Below are positions 1-11,538 of a stretch of 64,000 nt of DNA, piece by piece. The position numbers and the translations under genes were made by a program. The notes below the pieces were generated by a model that was not told the origin of the DNA, did no database searches, and saw only the letters and a list, made by a program, of their open reading frames with translations. Positions within the stretch are counted from its first letter, which is position 1; each line of letters begins with the position of its first letter. This DNA is from Trichaptum fuscoviolaceum (Eukaryota; Basidiomycota; Agaricomycetes; Hymenochaetales; Trichaptaceae): contig CAJSYZ010000009.1 in assembly GCA_910574455.1 (NCBI GenBank), forward strand, positions 1,302,001 through 1,366,000, in the 5' to 3' direction.

Positions 1-289
1 GCTCAACCAACACTAACTTTAGCGCGGACATCAATCTCTTCCTCAAGGTAAACGAAGATAACTATATACTTCTGGATTTTGTAGTTTCTGACCATTCTTT
101 ACCACAGTACTTGACATCAAACGGGTACTTTAGCTCTTCCCAATACTTAGTAACCGCACAAGCGGGCACTGAGCCTACGTCGGGAACTGGGACCCTCACG
201 ACGTAAGCAAATTTAAATTCCTTGAAGCAACAATCTACTGAAACTTTCTTCTTGCACATAGCTCTGCGTACAGCCTCGTCATAAATTAG
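1..289 (+). CDS. GH12 endoglucanase, 3' end only (5' part outside window)
   Basis: C-terminal part of a secreted glycoside hydrolase family 12 enzyme (endo-beta-1,4-glucanase or xyloglucanase), cut by the window edge. Exons 1-47, 108-202 and 262-289 splice into one frame ending at TAG 287-289. The protein has the strand NLFLK-YLTS, the segment QAGTEP holding the usual GH12 acid/base glutamate, and ends TLTT-SAYSLVIN. The same three-exon end with the same intron phases recurs in the complete gene at 1043-2409, so the two are tandem paralogues. N-terminal domains cannot be seen. Family assignment rests on similarity to the neighbour and the GH12 C-terminal motif. Confidence 0.8.
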
Positions 290-984
290 ATTGATGAATG
301 ACTTGTATGGGGATAATCTTCGGATGTAATGGTGCTTTCTCACCTTTGGGTAAATTTGGAAACTGTACTCGCTCTAATTTCTATCGGTTAAGGAAGATCT
401 TGCGTATGAGCTCTATTGTCACCACACAAAATGATCACTATGACAATTCTGAGTTTATTAAGTATAAGCAAACGGTAAACCACAGTAGTAACAAATTTGG
501 AGCTCCGCTCGGAGTTACACCGCGCAACGTGCCGCGCCAGTGCTCACTCTTCTTCAACTTCCACCCTACGCTCAACACTATACATACATGTTCAGATACA
601 ATAGGTCTCCGATCAACTTCGGACAAAGGATGTGTGGAAAACTTATGAAGAATGCAGTTTTCTTGGTACCTGGACAGCCTAACTTGTCTCGTGTTTTCTG
701 CGATGGTCGATGAAACCGACCTTATTGCGAAAATGAACCGCTCTCGACGTTGAAAGCTCTGTATGTGAATGGCCTTCCAAAAGAAACGTACTCGTCATGG
801 GCATACGACTGCAGTTTCTTGGTCCCTGCGCACCGCTGGCTCCGTCATAGGATTTGCCAGTAATATGTCTTGCGGGCCGCAGGTGTTTTCGCATTCATTA
901 GAACAAGTTTTCTCGGACTTGAACAATATCGCTGGACCTCGGCTAAGATGGAGGAGAAGCTAGAGCTGCAGGTACATCTCCGAG
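290..984. other. intergenic, no gene seen
   Basis: Spacer between the two GH12 genes. Short open frames occur on both strands but none has family motifs or convincing splice structure. It should hold the terminator of the first gene and the promoter of the second. Confidence 0.5.
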
Positions 985-990
985 TATAAA
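985..990 (+). promoter_or_regulatory. TATA box of the CBM1-GH12 gene
   Basis: TATAAA lies 58 bp upstream of the ATG at 1043, inside GAGTATAAAGGC, a typical fungal core promoter spacing for a strongly regulated secreted enzyme. Confidence 0.6.
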
Positions 991-1042
991 GGCATCGAAG
1001 AACCATCCGGATGCTTAACTTTTGCTCGGGCCCATTAGTACC

Positions 1043-2409
1043 ATGAAGCTATTGTACTCGTTCTCTGTGGTTGGCCTCTCGGCTTTGTCCGTGAGAGCTC
1101 AGTCCAGCGTATATGGCCAATGTAAGCTTCGATCCACTACGCACTTCGTTCTCCTTGCTGACCAGAATCAATGAAAGGTGGTGGTATTGTAGGTTGAGAT
1201 GATAGACTGTTTTCTCTCGACTACTGATGATTACGGTGACTTTGTAGGGTTGGACGGGTGCGACCACTTGTGTCTCAGGCTCTACATGTACATATCTTAA
1301 CAATTGTAAGTCATTTGCACTCCACACCTTCAATGTTACTTAGTTGAAACCCAACTTCTCCCTTCAGATTACTCGCAATGTCTGCCGTCTTCTGGGGCAA
1401 CATCAACATCAACTACTTCAACGGTCAAGACGACTTCGACGACGTCAACCAGCGCGACATCCACCAGCACGAGCTCTGTAGACACTACGTCACACTGCGG
1501 CCAGTGGGACTCAGTTGCTGCCGGTCCATACTCACTTTTGCTCAACCTCTGGGGCGAAGCGGATGCGACTTCCGGCTCTCAGTGTTCGAACCTCATCTCC
1601 CTTAGCGGCGACACTGTCTCATGGTCGACTACCTGGACCTGGACCGGAGGTTCGAGCGTAAAGAGTTTCTCGAACATGCAGCGCAATACCGGGATCAACA
1701 AGCAGCTTAGTGCCATTTCCAGTATTCCGGTGAGTGTCATGTTAGTCCAGTTTGACATATCACGGAGCCTTACTTCTCGTCGATCTCTACCTTCAGACCA
1801 CTTGGAAATGGTCTTACAGCCTGAGTAGCTCTTCGACCGCCGACGTCGCCTACGATCTGTTCACTTCCTCTACATCGGGTGGTTCTGGCGAGAACGAGAT
1901 CATGATTTGGCTAGCCAACTACAATGCTGGTCCTATAGCTCAAAGCTGGGACGCTTCCGGGAAGCCTGTTGCGACTACCACTAATATTAGCATTGCTGGG
2001 CTCACCTGGTACGGTAGTTTCAATCTATCTATGGCATTCGTTCCAATGGCATGACAGGAATTTATACACCGGCTCAAATGGATACAACAACGTCTACTCA
2101 TTCCTCCTCGCGGATGGCTCGACTAACTCGAACTTCAGCGCAGATGCGAATCTCTTCCTTAAGGTAACCGAATGTCATACGTCCCAGAATATAATCGGAT
2201 TACTGATATGTAACCTTTTTCTCCAGTATCTGACATCTGCTGGCTACTTCAGTACCTCGCAGTACCTTGTCACCGCTCAAGCTGGCACTGAGCCGTTTGG
2301 TGGATCTGGTACCCTCACAACGTGAGTACGGTGTCGAATTGCTTTATGAATTACCCTTCTGACAATGGGTGTTACCTGCAGCTCTTCGTACAGCCTCGTC
2401 ATTAACTAG
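1043..2409 (+). CDS. CBM1-GH12 endo-beta-1,4-glucanase / xyloglucanase
   Basis: Secreted plant cell wall hydrolase. Exons: 1043-1121, 1178-1188 (an 11-nt microexon), 1248-1305, 1368-1729, 1797-2008, 2058-2163, 2227-2321, 2382-2409. The product starts with a signal peptide ([20 protein letters not shown]), then a family 1 carbohydrate-binding module (YGQCGGIGWTG to YYSQC, four cysteines), a Ser/Thr linker, then the GH12 domain. The nucleophile glutamate lies in NEIMIWL and the acid/base glutamate in AGTEPF. An N-terminal CBM1 on a GH12 is less common than a bare catalytic domain and should target the enzyme to cellulose. Substrate (cellulose, xyloglucan or mixed-linkage glucan) cannot be told from sequence. 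A truncated paralogue lies just upstream in the same orientation. Confidence 0.9.
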
Positions 2410-2874
2410 GAAGGATGGTCTGACTATGCGGGATTTAACTCTGTTTTGGTAATTATATTGAATCTGTACCTTTTTCCTCGGGTGTCAATGACTATGGAGT
2501 CTTTCACATGGATACTCATGCAAGATCGGCGCTCGAATGAGACGCTATCCCCGAGTTCATAGTCGTGATTCTGGACAAAGAGAGCTTCTCAGGTCATGCA
2601 ACAACTGGGTTTCATGGGTTTGGGCCCTGTCGGCCCATTTCAGTATAAGACCTCAGTTTCGTCTCTGTTAATGGTTATAGACAACGACGTTCAGCATCAC
2701 GAAAGATTCTTCTTTGTAGGCAAGCGTCGTATCTGTTCTTTTGTGGACACAGTTGTTCTAGTAATCGCGAGCCATTCAAGGAAGTCATGAGGATATTACA
2801 TTTGGACATGAAGGATTGTAAGTATTGCATATGTACAATTGGCATTTGTACTGAATTGATCTATCCCAACCCAT
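2410..2874. other. intergenic, no gene seen
   Basis: Region between two convergent genes; should hold both terminators. Nothing gene-like was found. Confidence 0.5.
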
Positions 2875-3670
2875 TTATCCATTTAGATGCGCGTAGGCAG
2901 AGCGATAAAGTCCGCACATGCGCACATGTTCGAATTGGAGCAGTCCGTGCTCTCTGAGGAAAGCATCTCGAAAATAGGGATCACCGTTCTGAATGGCCCA
3001 CCGGACTACGAGTAGTCGTTGGTCGAGTAAGTGGATAGAGTTGGCCATCCTCCATAATGCGATGTTCCCGTCCGCTTTCGATATGCCTGGATTCGAGGCT
3101 ATGCCGACGAAGTTTCGACTAAACTCCTGCAACACTATACACTTGTCAGTCTTCACGCAGTTGAAAAGAGAAGAAGGCTTTCTTACCTTGCTGGACATCA
3201 ACGCCTAGCATGCGTATGGCATTGAGCCTTCGACTGTCAGCAAGTTTCTGTTTACTTCCGCATAGCACGCACCTTGCTTGGTACTCCTCCGTTCTTGTGA
3301 TACCGGGAACTACAAGTTCTGGGTGTGGCTCCGGCGTGTCGAACGGTTCACATTCTGAATTCGGTCCACTTTCTGAGCTCGGTCCACTTTCTGAGCTCGG
3401 TCCACTTTCTGAATTAAATCCAGTGCTGAGCATGCCGGATGCGTTGGACTCCGTATCGGCTTCTGCTACAATGTTCTTCAAAGGAGAGGGTCTGTAAATC
3501 ATATGTCTTTCCTTCGTTGGCCAGGCCGGACGTTTCGGAAATATGATATGCCGGGGGAGTGCGGGGAGGGGAGTAATAGGAACTTGAATATATCTGGGTT
3601 GAGTCGGGGAAGGTGTGGGTGTTTGCTCGTCGGAAAAAGGATTGGCGGAAGAGAGTTCTGTGGCTTTCAT
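2875..3670 (-). CDS. uncharacterised protein with SESGPS repeats and a CxxC
   Basis: Not recognised. Two exons (3670-3187 and 3134-2875, 52-bp intron with GTAAGA donor and TATAG acceptor) give about 247 aa. The N-terminal third is proline-rich; the middle has four near-identical six-residue repeats of the SESGPS type; then comes EYQARCVLCGSKQ, a CxxC that might bind metal, followed by a helical C-terminal part (RRLNAIRMLGVDVQQ, then VLQEFSRNFVGIAS). The arrangement recalls fungal HNH-type domains, but no H-N-H triad was confirmed. A TATA-like TATAAATA lies 100 bp upstream. Splicing is inferred from phase and frame continuity only. Confidence 0.5.
3353..3414 (-). repeat. 18-bp tandem repeat inside a coding exon
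   Basis: The unit CTTTCTGAGCTCGGTCCA recurs about three and a half times and encodes the SESGPS repeats of the overlapping minus-strand gene. In-frame units of 18 bp can expand or contract without breaking the frame. Confidence 0.8.
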
Positions 3671-3769
3671 AACTTAAGTATAAAGGATAGTGCTGAGAAT
3701 TCGATGAAAGAGTGGCGAATGGTACAATGAACGAGTTTTAGGTTTCTGTGTATTTTGAGGCTCCAACGC

Positions 3770-3777
3770 TATTTATA
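3770..3777 (-). promoter_or_regulatory. TATA-like box
   Basis: TATAAATA on the minus strand, 100 bp upstream of the ATG at 3670. Confidence 0.45.
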
Positions 3778-4806
3778 CCACTGTTTTCCACCACATCGTA
3801 CCTTTGACCACAGCTTGTACTTTGTGTGGCCCAACGCGCGTCGTCAATGATGTTGAACTCGATATAATCACAGTATTGTGAGAGGCGTTCGAGCCTCCAG
3901 CAATACAAATGAGGCACAGCCCCTCATTCAGTAATGCCAGTGTGACTCACTGACGAAAGAGCCACACAAACCACTTAAACCATTCGTCTTTGCATTAAAT
4001 CACAAGCCACCTCTGCGCATGCAAGATAGGCTGAAAAATGTACTTCACTGCAAGAAAGGGATACCAATCAATTCTGGAGCGCCGAGTCACTGCATATTTC
4101 GCTCGCATTGCCCTCACGAGCCATATCGCAACAACGTCTCCTCACACTTTGAAGAGAGATGTCAACTACATGCAAGCTATTTCATAGATTTAAAGCTGAC
4201 ATACGTACTACATTCTTGTACAGACTGGAGGGCACGACGAAAGTACGCCACAGAGAGGTTTGGCATGCGCCTGGACGACGGCACAGGAGACTTCGCCAGA
4301 GGCCCTGGGGTTAAGAATGATGAAGTGCCGCCTACGAAGTTGTCGTGTAACGAGGAACCAGAAGTGGGAAATGGAGTTTACGTCGTGTAGAGGTTCCACA
4401 GCATATGCATTAGTCAAGGGGCCATAAAGACTTCCGAGCGCTTGCGGTACTTCTTTGGTCTTTCTTGGTTTAAAACAAACATGATGTTGCAGCCTATTTG
4501 CTCTTGTGGGCCGAAACTGGCCTGCCGAGAGGTCCTGCAGTAGGTCGATAACATGTTTGTAGATGATGGCTAAAGGTATGCTCAGATCGATGAAAGGAGC
4601 AGTGCTGTCTTGCGCATTCGTAAAGTAGTGTGGGCTTCAATGATTCACAAGCTTTGTCCGTTGTCGGAGTGTTTGTCGTTGTTGAAGGAGGAATTCTTGT
4701 CCATGACGGTAGCCGGGGGTCGAATTTTGATATAACAAGAGGATGTCCGCGAGAAGTTACGTATGGACACGGTACGCTCATGCCTTCCTCGCAGCTCTGT
4801 TTTCCT
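3778..4806. other. intergenic, no gene seen
   Basis: About 1 kb between two minus-strand genes. Several open frames of 60-120 codons exist on both strands but have no recognisable motifs, no consistent splicing and a biased composition, so none is called. Confidence 0.45.
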
Positions 4807-6413
4807 TCATCTTAGACCATAGCCCCCGCCGGCAAAGATTTCCTCTGCCAATTCCTGGCTCACAACGCGATTGCCGATGACCACTTTCTGCAGACCGGGT
4901 AGGTCTCCCTGCTTACGGAGCAGGTACCATACATAACTGAACCGAGACCACTCCCGTGCCCCTATCCTCCGTATCGTGAGGGAGCGAAGGGCCGGAATCC
5001 TTACTGAGTCAAACACCGGGTAAAATCCAGGGGTATCAATAGTCAAATTGTGCAAATTCGGGACTTTCTTCAGAGGGATGCTGAATCTGGCTATGCGATT
5101 TTCCATTGCATCAAAGTGAACAGACAGTGTCTCGAGAGTGGGGTACTCGTCGTGGCAGAGTATGAACTCGAGGTAGTTTGCAGACAGTGAGCCGTCTGAA
5201 TGGCGAGAACATGCGATTTCCGACCACCAGACCGAGAAAACACAATTGACTATCGCTGGAGTTATTAGGGACTTTCTGAAAGACAGAAGCTCGTCGCATG
5301 ACGCCGAGCTAATGGTGAATTCAAGGACTTTCAGATTCCGCAGAATGAAGGGAGTAAATTCGATCTCCCAGAGCAATGAGATTCCGTAGCATTCCAATGT
5401 CAGCGATGCTTCCGCGAGGTTTTCGACGGACCTGAGGAGCGCGTACAATCTACCACAGAGTTGCGGATCGACAGCGAATTCCGAAAGTTCAATTTTCAAT
5501 GAGGTTAGCATGGAGGACAATGCTGATGGCCCGGGAAGACAATTAATGGCGTGCAGTCGACGCAGCTGTGGTGCGCATAGAGATTTGAGAAAGACCACTT
5601 CTTCCAGCACTTCCGGTCCCTCTGGAAGAGCGATGCAAAGATCTTTAAGACGTGGAAAATGCATAGACTTGTTAAAGCGATCCCATATATCGAGTGGGTT
5701 GGAAGCAGCACTGATATCTAATTCGAAGCTCTCCCATCTTTCCTTATGAGAAATCACGGCATCCAAGAATTCCAACTGGTCAACATATGGAGTTCGAGAG
5801 AAAGAATATCTGGGCTTTGGGATTATTTGAACATTTAGCCCAATCGACTTGCTTCTTTCCAAGTGGCGGATAACACTATTCGTGCTGTTCATCCCGGAAG
5901 AGACGTTGCACCATATTCGAGGGGTATTCAGAACAACGCGGTGGAATCGACGCGAAACGAGACTGCATCTCCGCACCATGACGTTGTACTCGTCGGTTCC
6001 GAAGGATTCGAAGATCATAGAAAGGATTTCATCGGGAAGTGTATTAATTCCTCTCCCGAAGCTGAAAGGCCGGACAGCCACTCGTAATGCGTCGACAATC
6101 TCCTGTACTGAAGCCAAGTAACTTGAGAGGAAATTCTGGAAGACATCTAGTTTCCGAATCGACGTGGATGCTTCATCAAGAAGGCTGGGATTCTCCGTCC
6201 AGTGATTGAGTTGGCCTAACCTGCGTAATCAAAGTTCGTGATAGTATGCAAGTGCACAAATTACATTATTTTTTTTACATAGCAAACACACCTTTCGAGA
6301 ATATTCACAGCAAACGAGGGCGGCCTACTCATAGATTCGTACCCTTCCTTCTTCCACAATTTAAACACGGTATCAGGAAGAAAGTCGTTGAAAAGGTCAT
6401 GGCGGTGAGACAT
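4807..6413 (-). CDS. F-box protein (paralogue of the one at 12.7 kb)
   Basis: Probable substrate-recognition subunit of an SCF ubiquitin ligase. Two exons, 6413-6292 (122 nt) and 6220-4807, give 511 aa. The start is set by the paralogue at 12703, which has the same 122-nt first exon and the same phase-2 junction after NILER. The F-box lies near residues 100-140 (TLPDEILSMIFESFG ... CSLVSRRFHRVVLNTPRIWCNVS), the typical form in agaricomycete F-box families. The rest is a long, weakly repeated leucine-rich-like region ending QKVVIGNRVVSQELAEE. No substrate can be inferred. Such families are large and fast-evolving in mushroom-forming fungi. Confidence 0.85.
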
Positions 6414-6684
6414 AGCAATTGTTCGAGCACAAAATTTTTACTACAGAAGTTCACCTCTGAAATTACATTTCCCACGATGCCAACACAAAAGTTATGCTAT
6501 CATTTATGCATTTATGAGATGCGCATTGAGGACTTTGAAAGCATCTTTAGACGAATGATGTACCTTCCGGAAGAATAGCCTAGTATGATCCCATGTCCAT
6601 ATGACGAAGGTACATTCAATAATATTATACTACATACATCATGATACATCCACATATGATCGTTATGAAACACATCGGGAAAAA

Positions 6685-8732
6685 TCATAGCGAGTACACT
6701 TCAGTGTGGCACCCAATTCTTCCAAGGCGGCCCCCGCTTGTCAACGATATCCGAGCAAGAGCGTTCTTCGCTTGTCGGGCCATCGACTCCGGACCCGCCG
6801 CGCACACCGCAAGACCACCCCCCTCATTCACAGAAGGCCTTCTCTTACTGTCCCCCTCTTCCTCTTCCTCGACTGCTCTGGACCCAACAAGGTCTTCCAG
6901 CAGCCGACGCACCTCGGGGCGCTCTACGCGCACGTCGCAGTTCGGGATGGGCTGAACGGACTCGGGCGCGCAGTAGCACGTTACGAACACGCTGATGTGT
7001 AGGCTGAGCGACGGATCGCGTTCCGCGATGAGTGCAATCTCGGTGAGCTGCGCTGCGAACCAGCGGAGGCACCCGAAGCCACGCACGCACCACGCCATCT
7101 CGATGTGCCGTGTGCGCTCGTTGCCCTGGCGGCGTAAGCGCACACAACGTCCGACAAGATCGTCGAGGAGGCCGAGAGTGAACGTTATGCCTGAACCGCC
7201 GGCTACGAGGAGGACATTCTCGAATTCGCCGAGGTCGATGCTGCAGCCTCCGTAAGGGCCATCGAGCATGACTTGCATCGGCACGTCAGCAGGTGGATCC
7301 TCGTCAAGCTTGCTCTTCGTCTCTGGCAACTCGCTGCGAGCATAAGTGTTCAGTGCGTTTGACCAGTCGCCCCTCGCGCGAGCACCGAGCAAGATGGAGC
7401 GTTCAGACAGACACGATGTATTTGGAGGTGCATTGCAGATGGTCAGCGGGTGAGACTCGAAGACCCGGCTGCCAAAGAACGCGCGTACTCGCACATGCTG
7501 TCCGGGCGTCCAACCGCCATCACAGTCTTGTACACGAATCTAAGCGATTCTGTCAGCAGGATATACAGTGGAGAATGTGACGTATTTACCAAAGTCATTT
7601 GCTCATCAGGAGCGCACACGGTGGCGTCCTTCACGCGGAAGCGGAACATCCGGAGGAGAAGGTCGAGCCCGTAGAATGCAAGTGGCGGGAAGATATACGG
7701 CTTCGCATAGATTGTGTGGTAGCATAGCGTAATGAAGAACGCAACGAACGAAAGAACACTGGGAAAATATTAGCTAAAGTTCTGTCTCAAATCCAGCGGA
7801 ACTTACTGCACAACGAAAAAGAACTGATACGCCCAAAGTCGGACAGGCCTGAGACTGCTCAGCACAATCACGCACAGTAACGCGAAGCAGGCAACTCCAG
7901 ACGTTTCTTTTTGCTGGCCAAGAATAGGAAGACCATACTCCAGATGGTTTCTGATCCAGAGAGCGCCATGAACAGCAGCGCCAAGGAACATGCCCCGGCC
8001 GGCCCACCGGTGCAGGAAGTTCAGTCTTTCCCATCCGAATCCCGAGCCAAGAGCAAGCGACAGCAGAGAATTTTTCGTCGCCAGGAGGAATACGACGGGA
8101 AGCTGGGCAATTGCCATAAATCCTGATATCTGTTTTTAGAAACTTGAGTCACGAAGCTGAAAATAGCTGAACTGACCTGCTCGGTTCGGATTGTCTACTA
8201 GCTCCGAGTGCAAGGTGATGCATAACAGAATGACGACAAAATATGCGACAACCAAGATAACTTCGGGTTGTTATTCAGTAACATTCAGTTTTTATCAGCA
8301 AATATACATACCTTGTCCTAAGTCAAGTCCAAGATGGGGTGCGGACCACAGAAACAGCGACCTTAGAGTACCTATAAGCCCATAGGCGCGGTCGAGCCTT
8401 CCCTTTTGTCTATTCGTCTCGGGAAGCTTAGTATCTTCATACAAAAGGGGTTCGTACGCCTTTCCAGACAGGTCCTCTGTTATACCTGTGACGCCCGCCC
8501 ATGTGTAGCCCTTGCGTATGGAACGTACGAGGCGGGGGAGCGAAAGTAAGATAGCTGCGCCAGCGACCGACGCCCATATGATGCTGAACTTGCGCTGGTA
8601 CGTTGGGTCGACTGTGTATGAACTTATAAATGTATTTAAAATCAATTGAGTAGTGCTTAATCACTGGTGTTGTACGCACTCGTAGATTTGGAACTCGGTA
8701 GGTATCGCAGGGGGTGCGTCGACCACAGACAT
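6685..8732 (-). CDS. ferric/cupric reductase, FRE family (heme membrane domain, FAD and NADPH domains)
   Basis: Plasma-membrane metalloreductase moving electrons from NADPH through FAD and two hemes to extracellular Fe(III) or Cu(II). Six exons (8732-8680, 8622-8312, 8260-8177, 8122-7807, 7758-7590, 7539-6685) give 595 aa. The N-terminal part has YQRKFSIIWAS followed by membrane helices. Two His-x13-His heme pairs are visible: HRWAGRGMFLGAAVH, and a pair spanning the 7759-7806 intron whose first histidine codon (CA|T) is made by splicing. Then come the FAD motif HPLTI, the NADPH loop VAGGSGIT and the C-terminal CAAGPESM. It is followed on the same strand, 600 bp away, by a Ctr copper transporter, which suggests joint use in copper uptake. 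Metal preference cannot be read from sequence. Confidence 0.88.
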
Positions 8733-9339
8733 GATTGTTCCTAGCTAGATAGCGCATAGTTAGAAGAAGCCCTTTGCTCTTAGATATTCACATTTACCTA
8801 AGGTATCTAACACAGTGAATGAAGCTTCTCGGAAAGTCGCGAGACACCTTCAATACGCTCCGAGATCTAGTTCTAAACCTTGCCTTCCCTGCTGGCGGAT
8901 CCTTAGTTAACGAAATAACTGCTCAAGCAGAAATATCCAGCGCCCTTCGTCTAGATAGTACCTGTATGTACTGATATGCTAGAGAGATGTCGCTGAACTG
9001 AAGGTGAAGGTGAGAGATGAAGAAGAAGAGACGGTGAGTTAAGGTTACCCACATGAGACAATTTAGGTAAGTGAAAGAAGTTTTTCACTTCAAGTTATTG
9101 CCGATAAATTCGGATCTAACACCCTCAAACCTCCAAACGTTTTGCAACGTTAGAGATGACAGTGATGACAGTGACGAGCAAGTTTCATCGACTAGTAACA
9201 GACTTTTGAAATGCATAGACCTTCAAGGCGGATTACTTGCGACCTAGTAGGGAAATCACTCGCATTTGGAGAAAATCATTTATCATAAATTCGCAGAATC
9301 ATATGCAACAGTACATTTTTAAATAATAACATTCGAAAG
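8733..9339. other. intergenic: reductase promoter region and Ctr 3' flank
   Basis: Contains the upstream region of the reductase and the downstream region of the Ctr gene. A TTTGCTC sequence near 8772 resembles the core of the yeast Mac1 copper element but is single and its last base does not fit, so it is not called as a site. No gene is seen. Confidence 0.45.
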
Positions 9340-10138
9340 TTAGTATAGGTGTGATTGTGTGTTGTATCGACCAAAAAGAGTCTCCCCAACACCGAGTCCA
9401 ATGACAATCGACATTATAAATCCAACCTGGTAAGTCCTACAGACAAATGACACCAATGTAAGTGACGGGAGACAGACAGAGAACGGAAGTGACGTACATA
9501 ATAGCCAACATGAAAGCAAACTCAAGAGCGACTTGGCCCGCATAGATAACACCACGAGGGATGTCTTGGGACGCAATGAATGGGGGGAGAGTACGTATCA
9601 TGGCGCGCGCGCCTTTCGTGGTGTCGGTCGGTCGCGCGATGCCAGTCTCAAGCTCCTCAGCCTCATCTTCAACAGACGCCCGAGCCTTTTCCTTCTCTCC
9701 CTTCGATGAAGAAGACACAGACGATGGCACCCTGGAGCCAAGCGATGGCCGTTTGGCGTTCATCTTGTTCGCCATGAGCAGCAGCGATCTATGAGACAAC
9801 AGTGTCAGCAATCATCACACGATTCACCATCGTAACTGAAGGACGTACTTCTTCCGCCAATGCGCCTCCATCAAGCTCCTGCAAGCCCCGATCCACCTCT
9901 CTACTATCGCCAGCAAAAACAATCCGATGCACGCCCCGACCATCGCGCCTGCATTCTGCGGGACCCAGCCTTGAAACCAGAGTATATCGCCGAGCGTAAA
10001 GTGCAGATAAGGCTTCATTGCTCCGCTTGCGAGGTCCATGGCACCATCCATACTCATGTCCATGCCATTCGAGTCTGCATGGACTGGAGTAGAATGCGAT
10101 AAGGCGATGACCGCCAGCCATAAGAGTGAGGATGACAT
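9340..10138 (-). CDS. Ctr-family high-affinity copper transporter
   Basis: Imports Cu(I) across the plasma or vacuolar membrane as a trimer. Three exons (10138-9849, 9788-9498, 9436-9340) give 225 aa. The product has a hydrophobic start (MSSSLLWLAVIALS), a methionine-rich outer segment (MDMSMDGAMD), TM1 near LWFQGWVP, a basic and serine-rich cytoplasmic loop, TM2 with the MxxxM signature (FAFMLAIMTY) and TM3 with GxxxG (GLGVGETLFGR). MxxxM and GxxxG are diagnostic of the family. The methionine of MTY is made by splicing across 9437-9497. It lies next to a FRE reductase, which would supply Cu(I). I see no clear copper-response element. Confidence 0.9.
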
Positions 10139-10158
10139 GTCCAGGAGGTACAATGATT

Positions 10159-11100
10159 TCAGCGATTCTGCACAAAGAATGCCGTCCGAGAAGGCGAGGA
10201 CGAGATGCAGCACTGGAGACTCAAGAGCGCAAGAGCGTTAAGTGTCAGAGGGTGTGAGGTCCCGAGCCACATAGTTTCCACCGAAACACCGCAGGTCATT
10301 GAAACAAGAACTGATACCGAGATGCCGGAGCGAACCTTCTCATATATTTTTACCACGCCACCCAGAATATCGCCACAAATCATCGAAATAATTGAAAGAA
10401 AAATTAAGAAGAAAACATGACTACTTACCTGAATGCGCACATAGCAGACACATAGTTCCAATCCCCAACTTCTGTTTCCTCTGCCTTTTCAACCTTAATT
10501 TTCCCCGTACTAGCAACGAAAAATTCACGTGTTTCAGCTGACGTTCCGGCGCCCGACCAATTTTATCGTCCTTACAAACACCAATGGTAGTGCTCGTCGT
10601 TCCCCGAGTCAGGCCCGTGACAACGGGAGCCATGGTAAGTGGGAACAACGGTGAGGCTGCGCTGGCGGCGACAAGTCGGTTATCGATGGCGGCGATGGCC
10701 ATGATGAGAGGAGGCGCAGGGTACGGCAAGAATAGACAGACCTCGTGACGCGGTCAGCCTTGAGAGCGAAGTCAGCGCAGTGGCAGCGACAGAAAGGAGA
10801 GCAACGGTCCAGGCGAGATAGTAGTGGGCGTTGTACTTAGAGAGACAACTCTGCGGCCGATACAGTGGGAAGCCCGAATGAGTATTGGTAGTCAAGAAGG
10901 CGGCATCGAATGGCATTTTCATGCGAGTATCAGAACCAGAGACGCTGCTGAGGAGAGCTGAAGAGCGAAACTTGAAAGCGAGCGCTGTGTACAGGCGAAT
11001 TCCTCTCAAAACGTCGAGGAATACAACACGACCATCTCGCGATCGCATTTCGACGACAAAGTTGTCAAAGGACAACATGCAGAGTTCATGAGAACTACGC
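10159..11100 (-). other. possible unresolved gene, membrane-protein-like
   Basis: Open minus-strand frames here contain a strongly hydrophobic stretch preceded by SKYNAHYY (about 10830-10740) and a second hydrophobic stretch around 10420-10330. An open frame starts at 11078, with donor-like GTAAGT sites near 11150 and 10426. I could not assemble one convincing spliced protein and do not recognise the family. It could be a membrane protein linked to the adjacent reductase and copper transporter, a decayed gene, or chance. Confidence 0.2.
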
Positions 11101-11538
11101 TCTCCCCTGCATGTTGTTGACCAGAGAGCTTAGCTCGCTGTTTGGGCTACTTACCAGGTGAGTGGTAGGGATGAAGAGAGAAGGGGCAACGAGGAGAAAG
11201 GTGAGGCAGTTTCGCTGTGAGTCTTTTTCGCGAAATCTCACGATCAGGATCCTTCATCATCAACTTTTGATTTGCCGAGATGCCGAGCATACAATTCAAG
11301 TGACGATTTTCTATCATGGTGCCGTTCATTACATCGCTGCTTTTGTGCAACCGTCAAATTGGTTGTTAGCAAGAGTTTTTTGAAAAGGAACTCTCAAACG
11401 TTTATGTGGAAAGAAGTTGAAGATCGTTTGATCTCCCGAAGGTGGCCTTTGTTTCTTGTTCTCGATCCCGCTACGCTCACACTACCAAAGTACATGAACT
11501 CATTAATATATGGAGAATATCAGTGTAGTAGAGGCTAG
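11101..11538. other. intergenic, no gene seen
   Basis: No supported coding exon; only short open frames. Confidence 0.4.

Noticed and set aside
8765..8785. Copper-response element TTTGCTC upstream of the reductase
   Set aside because: Single occurrence, imperfect, and basidiomycete copper regulators use less defined sites.
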